Shown one piece after another: positions 1-8,352 of a stretch of 64,000 nucleotides of DNA. The DNA is from Bacteroidetes bacterium UBA7662. Lineage in GTDB: Bacteria > Bacteroidota > Bacteroidia > UBA7662. The position numbers were made by a program, and so were the translations under genes. The stretch covers positions 333,177 to 397,176 of the forward strand of contig DLHS01000016.1 in assembly GCA_002483345.1 (NCBI GenBank), read 5' to 3'. Under the pieces are notes generated by a model. That model was not told the origin of the DNA, did not search any database, and worked only from the letters and a program-made list of their open reading frames with translations. Position 1 is the stretch's first letter. Every line of letters starts with the position of its first letter.

Positions 1-228
1 ATCTCCACCCACCACATCGAGGCGTGAAAGGATGTGAAAAGAGCGGCGTTTAGGAGTCCCCTTGAACATCATATGCTCCAGAAAATGCGCCATTCCTTCC
101 TCTCCCGGAAGTTCGTCACGTGTGCCTGCGTTTACAATAAAGCCGCAATGGGATATTTCGCTGCCCTGAATCTGCTTGTGAATGATGTGCAGCCCGTTGG
201 GTAATGTAAGTTGCTGGTGGTCGGTCAT
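1..228 (-). CDS. M16-family zinc metallopeptidase, N-terminal part
   Basis: The gene starts with ATG at 226-228 and runs off the left edge of the window, so only 76 residues are visible. They match the N-terminus of M16 (pitrilysin/processing-peptidase type) zinc proteases: an opening beta strand, a NAGTRDE segment, then the inverted zinc motif HxxEH (HFLEH, residues 48-52) followed by MMFKGT. In this family the two histidines bind zinc and the glutamate is the catalytic base. No signal peptide is visible, which fits a cytoplasmic or periplasm-associated member starting directly at the domain. It diverges from the response regulator at 303. The family is secure; subfamily and substrate cannot be told from the fragment. 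Confidence 0.9.
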   Translation of the reverse strand, partial: MTDHQQLTLPNGLHIIHKQIQGSEISHCGFIVNAGTRDELPGEEGMAHFLEHMMFKGTPKRRSFHILSRLDVVGGD

Positions 229-302
229 TGCCGTAAAGATACCGGCCTATGCTGTCAGAAAAAATTGTAATTTGCTTTCTGTAAACCCGATGAAGAAAGT
301 AC

Positions 303-1016
303 ATGGACTGCCTGATTGTCGACGATGACATCCTATCCCGCAAGGTGCTTAAACGTTTTATTGAGCAGACCGACTTCCTCAGCTCGGCGAAAGAGTGCGG
401 CAGCGCCATAGAGGCGAATCGTTACCTCATGTCGAACACGACGGATTTACTGTTTCTCGACGTGGAAATGCCTGGCATGACAGGCCTCGAGCTCATCAGC
501 ATACTCCGCGAAAAACCCCAGATCATACTCGTATCCAGCAAAAAAGAATATGCCGTCGATGCTTTCGACAACGATGCCATCGATTATCTCGTAAAACCTG
601 TTTCCTACGCCCGTTTCCTGAAAGCCTGCCAGAAAGCCTATCAACTACGCGAGGAAGAGAAAAAGGCACCCGATACCGGAAAAAATAAGGAACTGGAATA
701 CATCTTCCTGAAAGTAGATGCAAGCTGGCTCAAACTGCAGCTTTCAGATGTACTGTATGTGCAGGCTTTGGCCGATTATGTTTGTATCTACGCCAAAGCC
801 GGCCCGGAAGTAAAAAGATATGTGATTCACTCTACCATGAAAGCAGTGGAGAAAAAGCTGATTGGTGAAAATTTTGTGCGGGTTCACCGCTCGTTTATAG
901 TAAATACCCACAACGTGTCATCCTTCAGCAGCGACACCCTTTTTATTGCAGATAAGCAGGTCCCGGTAGGCATTACCTACAAGAACACCGTCATGCTGCT
1001 GATGGGAAAAGGCTGA
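303..1016 (+). CDS. LytTR-type response regulator
   Basis: 237 residues with a receiver domain (about 1-120) and a LytTR DNA-binding domain (about 140-235). The receiver shows the acidic cluster D7-D8-D9, the phospho-acceptor D53 in LLFLDVEMPG, a switch-type serine in ILVSSKK and the conserved lysine in YLVKP. The C-terminal half has the LytTR pattern LKLQLSDVLYVQALADYVCIY and FVRVHRSFIVN. Such proteins are phosphorylated by LytS/YehU-type histidine kinases and bind direct repeats upstream of targets. No kinase gene lies next to it in the window, so the partner is unknown. It ends 14 bp before the convergent prenyltransferase gene, leaving no room for a terminator. Confidence 0.93.
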   Translation: MDCLIVDDDILSRKVLKRFIEQTDFLSSAKECGSAIEANRYLMSNTTDLLFLDVEMPGMTGLELISILREKPQIILVSSKKEYAVDAFDNDAIDYLVKPVSYARFLKACQKAYQLREEEKKAPDTGKNKELEYIFLKVDASWLKLQLSDVLYVQALADYVCIYAKAGPEVKRYVIHSTMKAVEKKLIGENFVRVHRSFIVNTHNVSSFSSDTLFIADKQVPVGITYKNTVMLLMGKG

Positions 1017-1030
1017 AGGCTTGTCGCTGG

Positions 1031-1924
1031 CTACATCAGCATAATGCTGGCCACACCCGTAAGTATCAGTATTTTTAAGACATTGTTTACCCGGCCAAAA
1101 TGCGCCGGCTTGACCGCTCTCCGGATTAAAAACGCGGTGTAACTAAGTATCATACCGCAAAAGACGAAATACCAGCCCATGCCTGCCAGCGGAATGGTGA
1201 GATACAACAACGCAAAAGGCAGTACACTCGACAACATGAGGGCATACAGCAATATTTTAGTCTTGCGCATACCGTAAACCACCGGGAAGGTTTGGTAGCC
1301 GTAAATCAGATCTCCCTTAACAGCTTCCAGGTCTTTTACAATCTCCCGGATCAGGGTAATGAGCACAATAAAAATGGCGTACACCAGTATCACCTGATTT
1401 ACAAAGCCATAATAAACACACACGGCAAAAAAGGCCGCCACAGTCAGTGTTGCGGCGGCAAAATTTCCGAGAAGGGGTTTCTTTTTGAGCTTATGGGAGT
1501 AGAACCACAGCCCGAAAGCAAAAAGGGCATTGAACACAACAAGTTGGGGCTTCAAAGCCAGGCTCAGCAGCAATGCCAGCAGATTGACGACGAGATAGCC
1601 CCTTATGGCAAAAACCTTGCTCAGCACCCGTCCTACGATGACTTCCTGCGGCCGGTTTGCCAGGTCCTTTTCAACATCGTAAAAGGCATTGATGATATAA
1701 CCACCCGCAATGATGAGTCCGGTAGCACTCACTACCCCGAAAAGCCGCGGATCAAATAAAATGTGGTACCAAACCGCTTCGTGGTTAAGTATAAAATAGG
1801 CCGCCAGGTATTGGGCAATGGCTACCACCAGCAGGTTATACCAGCGAACAAGGGATAAAAAAACTAAAAAACGGATGAGACCTCTTCTTTGTGTCTCCGA
1901 AAAAATATGGATGTTGCCGGCCAC
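1031..1924 (-). CDS. UbiA-family prenyltransferase (geranylgeranylglycerol-phosphate geranylgeranyltransferase-like)
   Basis: 297 residues, strongly hydrophobic, with about eight to nine membrane segments. The first aspartate-rich motif of UbiA enzymes is present as N79-x3-D83-x3-D87 (NAFYDVEKD), and a second appears as REIVKDLEAVKGD in the middle of the protein. UbiA enzymes transfer an isoprenoid chain from a polyprenyl diphosphate to an acceptor at the inner membrane. The gene is last in the mevalonate operon, 3 bp after the GHMP kinase, so its donor is probably made from the IPP/DMAPP this operon supplies. In Bacteroidota this subgroup is often named geranylgeranylglycerol-phosphate geranylgeranyltransferase, but the acceptor cannot be read from sequence; quinone or other lipid precursors remain possible. 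Confidence 0.8.
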   Translation of the reverse strand: MAGNIHIFSETQRRGLIRFLVFLSLVRWYNLLVVAIAQYLAAYFILNHEAVWYHILFDPRLFGVVSATGLIIAGGYIINAFYDVEKDLANRPQEVIVGRVLSKVFAIRGYLVVNLLALLLSLALKPQLVVFNALFAFGLWFYSHKLKKKPLLGNFAAATLTVAAFFAVCVYYGFVNQVILVYAIFIVLITLIREIVKDLEAVKGDLIYGYQTFPVVYGMRKTKILLYALMLSSVLPFALLYLTIPLAGMGWYFVFCGMILSYTAFLIRRAVKPAHFGRVNNVLKILILTGVASIMLM

Positions 1925-1927
1925 CGG

Positions 1928-2869
1928 TCAGAAGCGATAAATCACCTCAAGCTCGTAATCCTTCAACATCTTTCTGGCCTTTTCATAATCCCGGGTAAAG
2001 CCGAGTATGTAGCCCCCGCCACCCGACCCACAAAGTTTCAGGTAATAGGCACGGGAATCGATGCCCTGTTTCCACAAAGCGTGGAATAAATCAGGAATCA
2101 TGGGTTTAAAATTATCCAGCGCCAGTTGTGACAACTTACGCAGGTTGCGGAAGAGTGGTTTTACATCCCCCTTTACGAAGGCTTTGATACACTCATCGTT
2201 GTATTTCACAAATTCATTGCGGATCATATTCCGGAAACCTTCGTGTTTCAGTCTTTCCAGAAACAGGTTTACCAACGGTTGTGTTTCACCGGGTTCTCCT
2301 GTATTCAGCAAAAAAATTGCGCCGGCACCTTCGAGCTGTTCTGCCGGCAGGCTTACTTTGCCCAGATCGGTTTTGCTGTTGATGAGAATCGGAATCTTCA
2401 GGTAACAGATGAGGGGATCCATACCCGAAGAACGGCCATGGAAATGTGCTTCCAACTGCCCCAGTATGCCTTTCAGACGCACAATATCCTCGGGATGCAG
2501 GCTGTCGCCTGCCGCGATTTTTTCAAGGGCGTAGCGGTCGTAGGTAGCTGCTACCAGCGCGCCGGAACTTCCTACTCCAAACCCCTGCGGGATGCTGGAA
2601 TCAAAGTACATACCGGCATTTATCTCTTCTTCAAAAGCATTCAGATTCAACGGGGCAGGCAGGGTTCCTTCCTTTTCCTGCTGGCGCAAAAAGGTCAGGT
2701 AGGTGCGGAGATGGCTGTTTGAATGAATCGCTTTTTCGCTGTCCGGTTTGTCAAAAGAAAAAGTAGCCTTGTAGTGACTGTATGGAATGCTCAGCCCCAT
2801 CGAGTCTTCGATGATACCATACTCTCCGAACAAGAGGATTTTGGCGTAGTAGAGCGATTCTTTAATCAT
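1928..2869 (-). CDS. GHMP kinase, probable mevalonate kinase
   Basis: 313 residues of the GHMP (galacto-homoserine-mevalonate-phosphomevalonate) kinase fold. Visible signatures are the N-terminal YYAKILLFGEYGII (GEYxV/I motif), the ATP-binding loop PQGFGVGSSGA at 94-104, HGRSSGMDP around residue 150 with the likely catalytic aspartate, and the C-terminal glycine-rich motif LCGSGGGGYI. The GEY/HGRxSGxD combination is the usual mevalonate kinase pattern. It lies 1 bp downstream of mvaD and 3 bp upstream of the prenyltransferase, so it is translated as part of the mevalonate operon. It should phosphorylate mevalonate with ATP; a phosphomevalonate kinase role is the alternative, because a second GHMP kinase lies in the same operon. 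Confidence 0.85.
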   Translation of the reverse strand: MIKESLYYAKILLFGEYGIIEDSMGLSIPYSHYKATFSFDKPDSEKAIHSNSHLRTYLTFLRQQEKEGTLPAPLNLNAFEEEINAGMYFDSSIPQGFGVGSSGALVAATYDRYALEKIAAGDSLHPEDIVRLKGILGQLEAHFHGRSSGMDPLICYLKIPILINSKTDLGKVSLPAEQLEGAGAIFLLNTGEPGETQPLVNLFLERLKHEGFRNMIRNEFVKYNDECIKAFVKGDVKPLFRNLRKLSQLALDNFKPMIPDLFHALWKQGIDSRAYYLKLCGSGGGGYILGFTRDYEKARKMLKDYELEVIYRF

Positions 2870-2870
2870 A

Positions 2871-3947
2871 TCAGCGGTTTAAAGCCTGCGGGCCGGCACC
2901 TGTCTCGTCGCAAATGTAACCCTTTTCTGAACAGTGCACAACCAACGCGCTGTCGATGAAGGACTTCACCGCTTCGTGATCGGCACCGAAATAGATAAGG
3001 TGAACATTGGCACCGGCATCTAAAGTAAAATAAACGGGGAGGCCTGTTTGTTTTCGGAAAGCTCCTATTTTTTCGATCACCGCTACCGATTCCGGTTTAA
3101 AGAGCAAAAAATAAGGTTGCGACGTCATCATCAGCGCGTGCAGCATCAGGGCTTCACGCTCTACAAGTTCCCCGAAGGCCACCACATCGCCCGAGGCGAG
3201 GATGGGAATCAGCGCGTCTATGTTTTCATGGGCTACCTCAAAACGGCGTTGCGCAAAGGGATTCCGGTGCATGAGGTCGTGACCAACGGTGCTGCTGACC
3301 GACTTCTCCCCGGCATGCACCAGCAAAACAGCATCGCGCAGGGTATGAAAAACGGGGTGAACCACACCGGCATAAGGCGTTCCGAACAAATCGGACGCAC
3401 CGCGCAAGTGCTGATGTGCTCCCCAGCTTACCAGGCCGCCATACACCGACCGGCAGGCACTGCCCGAGCCGATGCGGGCCAGAAAAGATGCTTTCTGTAA
3501 AAAGTCAGCTTCCGCCGGAACATTTCCGCTGACGCGGGTTTCCATGCTGCAGAGGTTGAGCGCCAGGGCGCTCATGCCAGAGGCGGAAGAGGCGATGCCG
3601 CTGGAATGCGGGAAACTGTTGGACGTTTCGATCCGCAGGTCAAAATCTTTCAAAAAAGGGAGATACGGCTGTATATGTGACAGGAATTTTCCCACCTTGA
3701 CTTCAAATTTTTCGTTACGGACTCCCTCCAGAAATAAAGTCATTCCAGAGACCGCAGCTGTTTTCGGCGACCAATGTAAAGTAGTGTCGGTATAGCAGTT
3801 TTTGAGTGTAAAGCTGAGGGAGGGATTGGCCGGCAACTGGAAACCCGTCTTGCCCCAGTATTTTACCAGCGCGATGTTCGAAGGGCTTTGCCAGCGGCTG
3901 TTGCCGTCCTCCTGCTTCCAGGTAGTATAGGTGGGTTCAAAACTCAT
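2871..3947 (-). CDS. mvaD: Diphosphomevalonate decarboxylase
   Basis: 358 residues. The N-terminal SPSNIALVKYWGK motif is diagnostic for mevalonate diphosphate decarboxylases, followed by the GHMP phosphate-binding loop PHSSGIASSASG (113-124), a GSGSACRS motif and FTLDAGANVH with the catalytic aspartate at D310. The enzyme uses ATP to convert mevalonate-5-diphosphate to isopentenyl diphosphate in the cytoplasm. It is somewhat longer than many bacterial MvaD proteins because of a short N-terminal extension (MSFEPTYTTWKQEDGNSR). Its start overlaps the stop of the upstream GYDIA kinase by 4 bp, indicating translational coupling. A member that acts on mevalonate-3,5-bisphosphate or a related substrate cannot be fully excluded, but all hallmark residues are present. 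Confidence 0.94.
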   Translation of the reverse strand: MSFEPTYTTWKQEDGNSRWQSPSNIALVKYWGKTGFQLPANPSLSFTLKNCYTDTTLHWSPKTAAVSGMTLFLEGVRNEKFEVKVGKFLSHIQPYLPFLKDFDLRIETSNSFPHSSGIASSASGMSALALNLCSMETRVSGNVPAEADFLQKASFLARIGSGSACRSVYGGLVSWGAHQHLRGASDLFGTPYAGVVHPVFHTLRDAVLLVHAGEKSVSSTVGHDLMHRNPFAQRRFEVAHENIDALIPILASGDVVAFGELVEREALMLHALMMTSQPYFLLFKPESVAVIEKIGAFRKQTGLPVYFTLDAGANVHLIYFGADHEAVKSFIDSALVVHCSEKGYICDETGAGPQALNR

Positions 3948-4852
3948 GCAAACAGTTGATCGTAACGTAAAACGGTATCAAAGCCGGCCCGGGCCAGCCA
4001 GGTGTCGGCTGCATCGGCATCCGGGGCTGTCGCAAGCACAAAATCACCTCCCCAGGCGCCCAGCGATTTTACTGCCCCCGGATAGGCGGCGAAGGTGGTT
4101 TGGCCGACGGGTTTCCGGTCCAGCACCTCACCCACGATGACTTCGTGCTCCCGTATCAGGGTTTCGAAGACAGCCAGCTCCGTGCATACCGCCAGGGCCT
4201 CTCCGATAGCGCTTACCCGGTCGATTTGCTGCTGAGCAGGTTTAGGCCGGGTGCTGTACTTCCGTACTTCCTCATTGGAAAGCTGCTTCTCTCCCAGAAA
4301 GACGAAGCGAAGCTTTTCAGCAAAGGAAGGATGAAAACCGGCGGTCTGAATCAGTCTTTCTCCTTTTAATTTCTGATAAAACAGGGGTTCTGCCTGTAAG
4401 GCACAGGCAATATCGTAACCGCTGCCGGTCATGCTGCTTTCAAACAAATCAAACGGGTCAACCCCTGCCCATTGGGCAATCAGGGCTACCAGGGTAGAGC
4501 TGCTGCCCAGGCCCCAGCTGCGTTCAAAGTGAAGCTGTGTAGTGATACGGATACCACCCTGTTTCAGGAAACCCGGTGACAATTTTTTGGCATTCCGCAG
4601 TATTTTCTGCAAAAACTGGGCTTTTCGGGTGTCATCACTGCTGATCATGTCGATGGTATCGGGCATGAAATAAGTTTCCAGCCAGATGTTCCCCTGGCAA
4701 TCAATGGCTTGCCAGCGGATGCTGTTGCCGTCGAATGCATGAATCTGTAAGGATTGCCCCAGTTTAGTTGGTAAAGCCAATGCTTTGGCCCCATCCAGCA
4801 CCAGATACTCTCCGCTCAGGAGTAATTTTCCGTTGGCAAAATATTGCAGCAT
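3944..4852 (-). CDS. GYDIA-family GHMP kinase, candidate phosphomevalonate kinase
   Basis: 302 residues. GHMP features are NGKLLLSGEYLVLDGAKAL at 7-25, the phosphate loop WGLGSSST at 113-120, and the namesake GYDIA at 145-149. The C-terminal glycine-rich motif is replaced by GAWGGDFVLA. The GYDIA group is a recognised but biochemically poorly characterised GHMP subfamily of Bacteroidota. Its place between HMG-CoA reductase (6 bp downstream of it) and mvaD (4-bp overlap) makes phosphomevalonate kinase the most economical role, because no other candidate for that step is in the operon. This is inference from context; the other GHMP kinase in the operon could hold that role with this one as mevalonate kinase. 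Confidence 0.8.
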   Translation of the reverse strand: MLQYFANGKLLLSGEYLVLDGAKALALPTKLGQSLQIHAFDGNSIRWQAIDCQGNIWLETYFMPDTIDMISSDDTRKAQFLQKILRNAKKLSPGFLKQGGIRITTQLHFERSWGLGSSSTLVALIAQWAGVDPFDLFESSMTGSGYDIACALQAEPLFYQKLKGERLIQTAGFHPSFAEKLRFVFLGEKQLSNEEVRKYSTRPKPAQQQIDRVSAIGEALAVCTELAVFETLIREHEVIVGEVLDRKPVGQTTFAAYPGAVKSLGAWGGDFVLATAPDADAADTWLARAGFDTVLRYDQLFA

Positions 4853-4858
4853 GCCCCC

Positions 4859-6217
4859 TCAGGCTTGGGTTGCACCCGGTTTGGGTGTGGTGATGGTGTC
4901 GGTAATGCCGCGCTGCTTGTTCAGGTATTCTCCTACCGACTGATAAGAAATCACTTTATCGCTGAAGTACAGCTTGGCACGTTCCTTCTCTGCATCGGTA
5001 GCTTCCAGCTGGTTGAGGATGTTGAGGAGATGCATTTTCATGTGACCCTTCTGAATACCGGTTGTAACCAGGGATTTTACGGCGGCAAAATTCTGTGCCA
5101 GCCCTACTGCCGCAGTAATCTGCATGAGTTCTTCTGCATTCGGATGACCGAGCAGTTCGTGGGAGAATTTGACCATGGGGTGGAGACCGGTGAGGCCGCC
5201 TACGGTTCCCAGTGCCAGCGGAATGTCGAGCCAGAAACGGAATATACCATTGCTCACATCTACCCGGGTGAGCGAGCGGTACTGCCCGTCGCGGGCGGCA
5301 TAGGTATGGGCGCAGGCCTCTACAGCCCGGAAATCGTTGCCGGTAGCCAGCACCACCGAGTCGATGCCGTTCATGATGCCCTTGTTGTGGGTGGTGGCCC
5401 GGTAAGGTTCGATGGTGGCGATGCGGATGGCGCGGGTGAATTTCTCGATAAACTCCTCGTTGGTGTAGTCATCACCATCGGCCAGCTGATCGATGGGACA
5501 ACTCACTTCGCAGCGCACCAGGCATTCGGGCGTATAGTTGCTGAGGATACACATGACGATGGTCACTTCCTGTTCGGCCGGCGTGAAGCGGGCATCGGCA
5601 GCCAGTTCGTGGCGCAGGATGCGGGCGAATTCCTCGAGGTGGGAGTTGATGAAATTGGCTCCCATCGCATCCATGGTCTCGAAAGTGGCGTGGAGCTGGT
5701 AGTAGCCCGGCTCGTCGAGGGTTTTGTCGCGCAGGGTGATGCCGGTAATGCCGCCACCCCGTTTGCGCATATTGGCCGATAAATCTGCCGTACCCGCGAT
5801 GAGTTTAGCCTCCAGTTCAGGCATAAAAGCACGGAGTTTGTCGCCATCGCCATGCCAGATAAAATGCACCTGGCCTATTTTTTTGGTCGAAAGTACGGTG
5901 GTTTTAAACCCGCCGCGGGTGAGCCAGAAGGCCGCGCTTTTGCTCGCCGCCGCCACCACCGATGATTCTTCGATGACCATCGGTACCGCGTACAGCCGTC
6001 CGTTGATTAGGAAGTTGGGCGATACGCCATAGGGCATGTAGAAGTTGGTGAGGGTGTTTTCGATGAATTCGTCGTGCTGCTTTTGCACGTCGGCATTCGC
6101 ATGCCAGTAGCCGGAGAGGGTTTCGTAAGCCGCTTCCGGGTCTTTAAAAAACTGGGTGGCAATCCACTCGATCTTACCTTCTTTCGAGAGCTTGCTGAAT
6201 CCTTTGATGGGCTGCAT
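4859..6217 (-). CDS. mvaA: Hydroxymethylglutaryl-CoA reductase, class II type
   Basis: 452 residues, first gene of the operon. Class II HMG-CoA reductase features are PMVIEESSVVAAAS at 79-92 (catalytic glutamate near 83), GGGITGITLRD, the lysine of THNKGIMNGIDSVV, the aspartate of LATGNDFRAVEACAH, LGTVGGLTGLHP, and the C-terminal histidine of TTGIQKGHMKMHL. These are the four catalytic residues (Glu, Lys, Asp, His) known from the Pseudomonas mevalonii enzyme. Class II proteins are often named degradative, but followed by kinases and MvaD this one must work in the biosynthetic direction, making mevalonate from HMG-CoA. A TAnnTTTG-type -7 box (6234-6241, minus strand) lies 16 bp upstream of the ATG. 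No HMG-CoA synthase gene is in the window unless the FabH-like gene at 31365 serves. Confidence 0.93.
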   Translation of the reverse strand: MQPIKGFSKLSKEGKIEWIATQFFKDPEAAYETLSGYWHANADVQKQHDEFIENTLTNFYMPYGVSPNFLINGRLYAVPMVIEESSVVAAASKSAAFWLTRGGFKTTVLSTKKIGQVHFIWHGDGDKLRAFMPELEAKLIAGTADLSANMRKRGGGITGITLRDKTLDEPGYYQLHATFETMDAMGANFINSHLEEFARILRHELAADARFTPAEQEVTIVMCILSNYTPECLVRCEVSCPIDQLADGDDYTNEEFIEKFTRAIRIATIEPYRATTHNKGIMNGIDSVVLATGNDFRAVEACAHTYAARDGQYRSLTRVDVSNGIFRFWLDIPLALGTVGGLTGLHPMVKFSHELLGHPNAEELMQITAAVGLAQNFAAVKSLVTTGIQKGHMKMHLLNILNQLEATDAEKERAKLYFSDKVISYQSVGEYLNKQRGITDTITTPKPGATQA

Positions 6218-6233
6218 AGGAAAAAACTTAGTG

Positions 6234-6241
6234 CAAAGGTA
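6234..6241 (-). promoter_or_regulatory. Probable -7 box of the mevalonate operon
   Basis: On the minus strand this reads TACCTTTG, an exact match to the Bacteroidota -7 consensus TAnnTTTG, 16 bp upstream of the HMG-CoA reductase ATG. No good -33 TTTG is found at the expected distance, so support rests on the single box and its position. Confidence 0.4.
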
Positions 6242-6467
6242 GTTAAAAGCAAGCGATTGACCGATTTAACCCCTTTCGTACTATAAACCGGAAATATGTG
6301 GTTTTGTTTTATGTGTGTACCCAAAACAAAAATTCCTGTCAATTACAGGTGCACAATGCTGAAAAAGTCGTACCCCGCTAAAAAGCAATACTATGCTTAA
6401 AAGTCTCCAATCGACAGGTTAAAATCAGAAATTAGTTTTGGGGAGAGGTTGTGCAACAGTTACGCGT

Positions 6468-6476
6468 GTTAGCAGC
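6468..6476. repeat. Left copy of a 9-bp inverted repeat flanking the AIPR gene
   Basis: GTTAGCAGC lies just beyond the stop codon of the AIPR gene; its exact reverse complement GCTGCTAAC lies upstream of that gene at 8323-8331. The pair brackets the A+T-rich insert and may mark its edges, but nine bases is short enough to be chance. Confidence 0.35.
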
Positions 6477-6483
6477 TGGCAAA

Positions 6484-8280
6484 TTAAAATTCAAAGTGCT
6501 TTTTTAAATCTGTTAAAAGTGTTCTGCCTTTGTAATAAGCAGTCCAATTTGTTTCTATAATTCTTTCACCTGATTCTTTGTCATAGATTTCCTTGAAATA
6601 GTATTTTTTGTTCTCGGCTTCCTGTCGGATGGTTTCTTCAAATTTACTCCATTTACTTACTATCTCCATTACATACTGGTCTGTTAATTCATCGAATTTT
6701 TCAACAGCAAAATCTTTGTCGAATTTATTTGCAACAACGCAAGTAATCGAATATCGTCCCAAATTTTTGGCATTCGAATCGTTAGGCACATATTTTGATA
6801 TTTTCTCAAATGCTTTTAAAGCAAATATGTACTTTCTGTAATTGTCGCTAACTGGAAGTATAGAGTCAAAACTATTTTTTTCAAAAAAAGAATTTACACT
6901 TCCAGCTCTTGCAGCAACAGGGTTGTTTTGAGCTGCGAGGCATATTCTTAAAAAATTTTCTCTTTCTATTATTTTTGAACGATCGATATATCCACTTCTT
7001 ATTCCATCTCCAAATTCACCTCTTTTTCTCTCATAAAAAAGGCCAAAATCAGAATATATTTTGTTTTGCAATTCAATTTGCACCTTATCGTTTGCTCTTC
7101 TGTCTGCTTCAGTAACTGTAGATTGTTGATTTGTCGCGATTGAAATTTCTTCAATTAATTTCAATTTATCTATTTCAGTTTTAGCAGTATCACCTTCCTC
7201 TATATTAAATGAAATTATTTTCAGTAAGACTTCTTTATTATCAAAAATTTGAAGTGTATCATTTTTTAAAAATCGTTCATAAAGAATGCTTAGTGTATAC
7301 GCTGTCTGTCCACCGTTTATAATCTGAGGATTTGTAATCAGAACTTCCGCTTTATTTTTCTTTGCAACATTATCACTATAAACAGTATTGTCTGAAAGCA
7401 TTGTAATTCCGTTATTGAACAACGCAAACTCATTTGTATCTAATTCTGTAATTGTCTTGGCTATTTTGTCATTCACACTGCCAGATACTAAATCTAAATA
7501 ACTTCTTGGATTAAATTTTAATATTGAATTCTTATACTTGAACAGTATTCTTGCAATCTCAATTGTCGGTACAAAAAGAGCGTTAACAGTACACTCTGCA
7601 TATCTTGTAATTGGGTAGTATTGTATTCTATGTCCAGCGCTATTTCTGTCTACATTTATGGTTATTTTAAGTTGTTTGACATTATAAAAGGAGCCTGATA
7701 TTAGAGGGAAAACAAGCTCTGAATAGACTCTTTCAAAATTATAAATGTCAACAGGGTATCCTCCTGTAATTCTACTTAACTTAGGTTGTAATTCTTGTTT
7801 AACATTAGCAAGAAGAACGATTTCAAATTTATAGTTCGGTAAATCAGAAATTTGTTGTAGTCTCTTAATGAAATTCAGAATTTTACCATTATACTTAGTT
7901 CCGTCTTCATAGCACTCCTCTCCTTGAACAATTCTTTTTATATCCATTGATAAAAGTTCTTCGAAGGTTATTTCTTTACTCTCAAAATTTCTATCTGAAT
8001 TCCTGAATTTGGATTGAATAAAATAAAGTATTTTGCTTTCCTGATCAATAAAATAGGCATCTATACCACCATCGCTAGTATCATCTGTAATGTAATTCTC
8101 ACGATCATTAAATTCAATCAGGCCAAATTTCACCTTGAGGAATAAGTGAATAAATGATCTTGCTCTTGCGTTTTCAAGAATTTCAATTTCTTCCGCATCT
8201 GGATAATACCGTTTGTAATTTTTTGGAGCTTCTTGTCTAAGCTTGTCAACTATGCTCAGTAAATCTTGATATTTATTCAT
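6484..8280 (-). CDS. AIPR-family protein with N-terminal PD-(D/E)xK nuclease-like motif (putative phage defence)
   Basis: 598 residues. The central and C-terminal parts carry the AIPR (abortive phage infection) hallmark: FALFNNGITMLSDN followed by ITNPQIINGGQTAYTLS. The N-terminal region has DGGIDAYFID (D74) and, after a beta strand, LYFIQSK (Q89-x-K91), the D-x(n)-QxK arrangement of Mrr-like PD-(D/E)xK nucleases. Family knowledge links such proteins to phage defence, often next to restriction-modification genes, but here it stands alone. The gene is strikingly A+T-rich with AT-ending codons, unlike every neighbour, and lies next to a broken tyrosine recombinase, all pointing to horizontal acquisition. 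A nuclease function is inferred; no toxin or antitoxin partner is visible. Confidence 0.85.
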   Translation of the reverse strand: MNKYQDLLSIVDKLRQEAPKNYKRYYPDAEEIEILENARARSFIHLFLKVKFGLIEFNDRENYITDDTSDGGIDAYFIDQESKILYFIQSKFRNSDRNFESKEITFEELLSMDIKRIVQGEECYEDGTKYNGKILNFIKRLQQISDLPNYKFEIVLLANVKQELQPKLSRITGGYPVDIYNFERVYSELVFPLISGSFYNVKQLKITINVDRNSAGHRIQYYPITRYAECTVNALFVPTIEIARILFKYKNSILKFNPRSYLDLVSGSVNDKIAKTITELDTNEFALFNNGITMLSDNTVYSDNVAKKNKAEVLITNPQIINGGQTAYTLSILYERFLKNDTLQIFDNKEVLLKIISFNIEEGDTAKTEIDKLKLIEEISIATNQQSTVTEADRRANDKVQIELQNKIYSDFGLFYERKRGEFGDGIRSGYIDRSKIIERENFLRICLAAQNNPVAARAGSVNSFFEKNSFDSILPVSDNYRKYIFALKAFEKISKYVPNDSNAKNLGRYSITCVVANKFDKDFAVEKFDELTDQYVMEIVSKWSKFEETIRQEAENKKYYFKEIYDKESGERIIETNWTAYYKGRTLLTDLKKHFEF

Positions 8281-8322
8281 CTTTCATAAAAGTTACTAGT
8301 TTAATGTCATGTTCTATTACTT

Positions 8323-8331
8323 GCTGCTAAC
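8323..8331. repeat. Right copy of the 9-bp inverted repeat flanking the AIPR gene
   Basis: GCTGCTAAC, exact reverse complement of 6468-6476, upstream of the AIPR start and next to the recombinase remnant. Possible insertion boundary. Confidence 0.35.
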
Positions 8332-8352
8332 TTGTTTATACACGCCCCTTTT

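Noticed and set aside
6461..8345. Integron attC sites around the AIPR gene
   Set aside because: The GTTAGCAGC pair does not fit the GTTRRRY/RYYYAAC core pattern, and the recombinase remnant resembles general tyrosine integrases rather than IntI.
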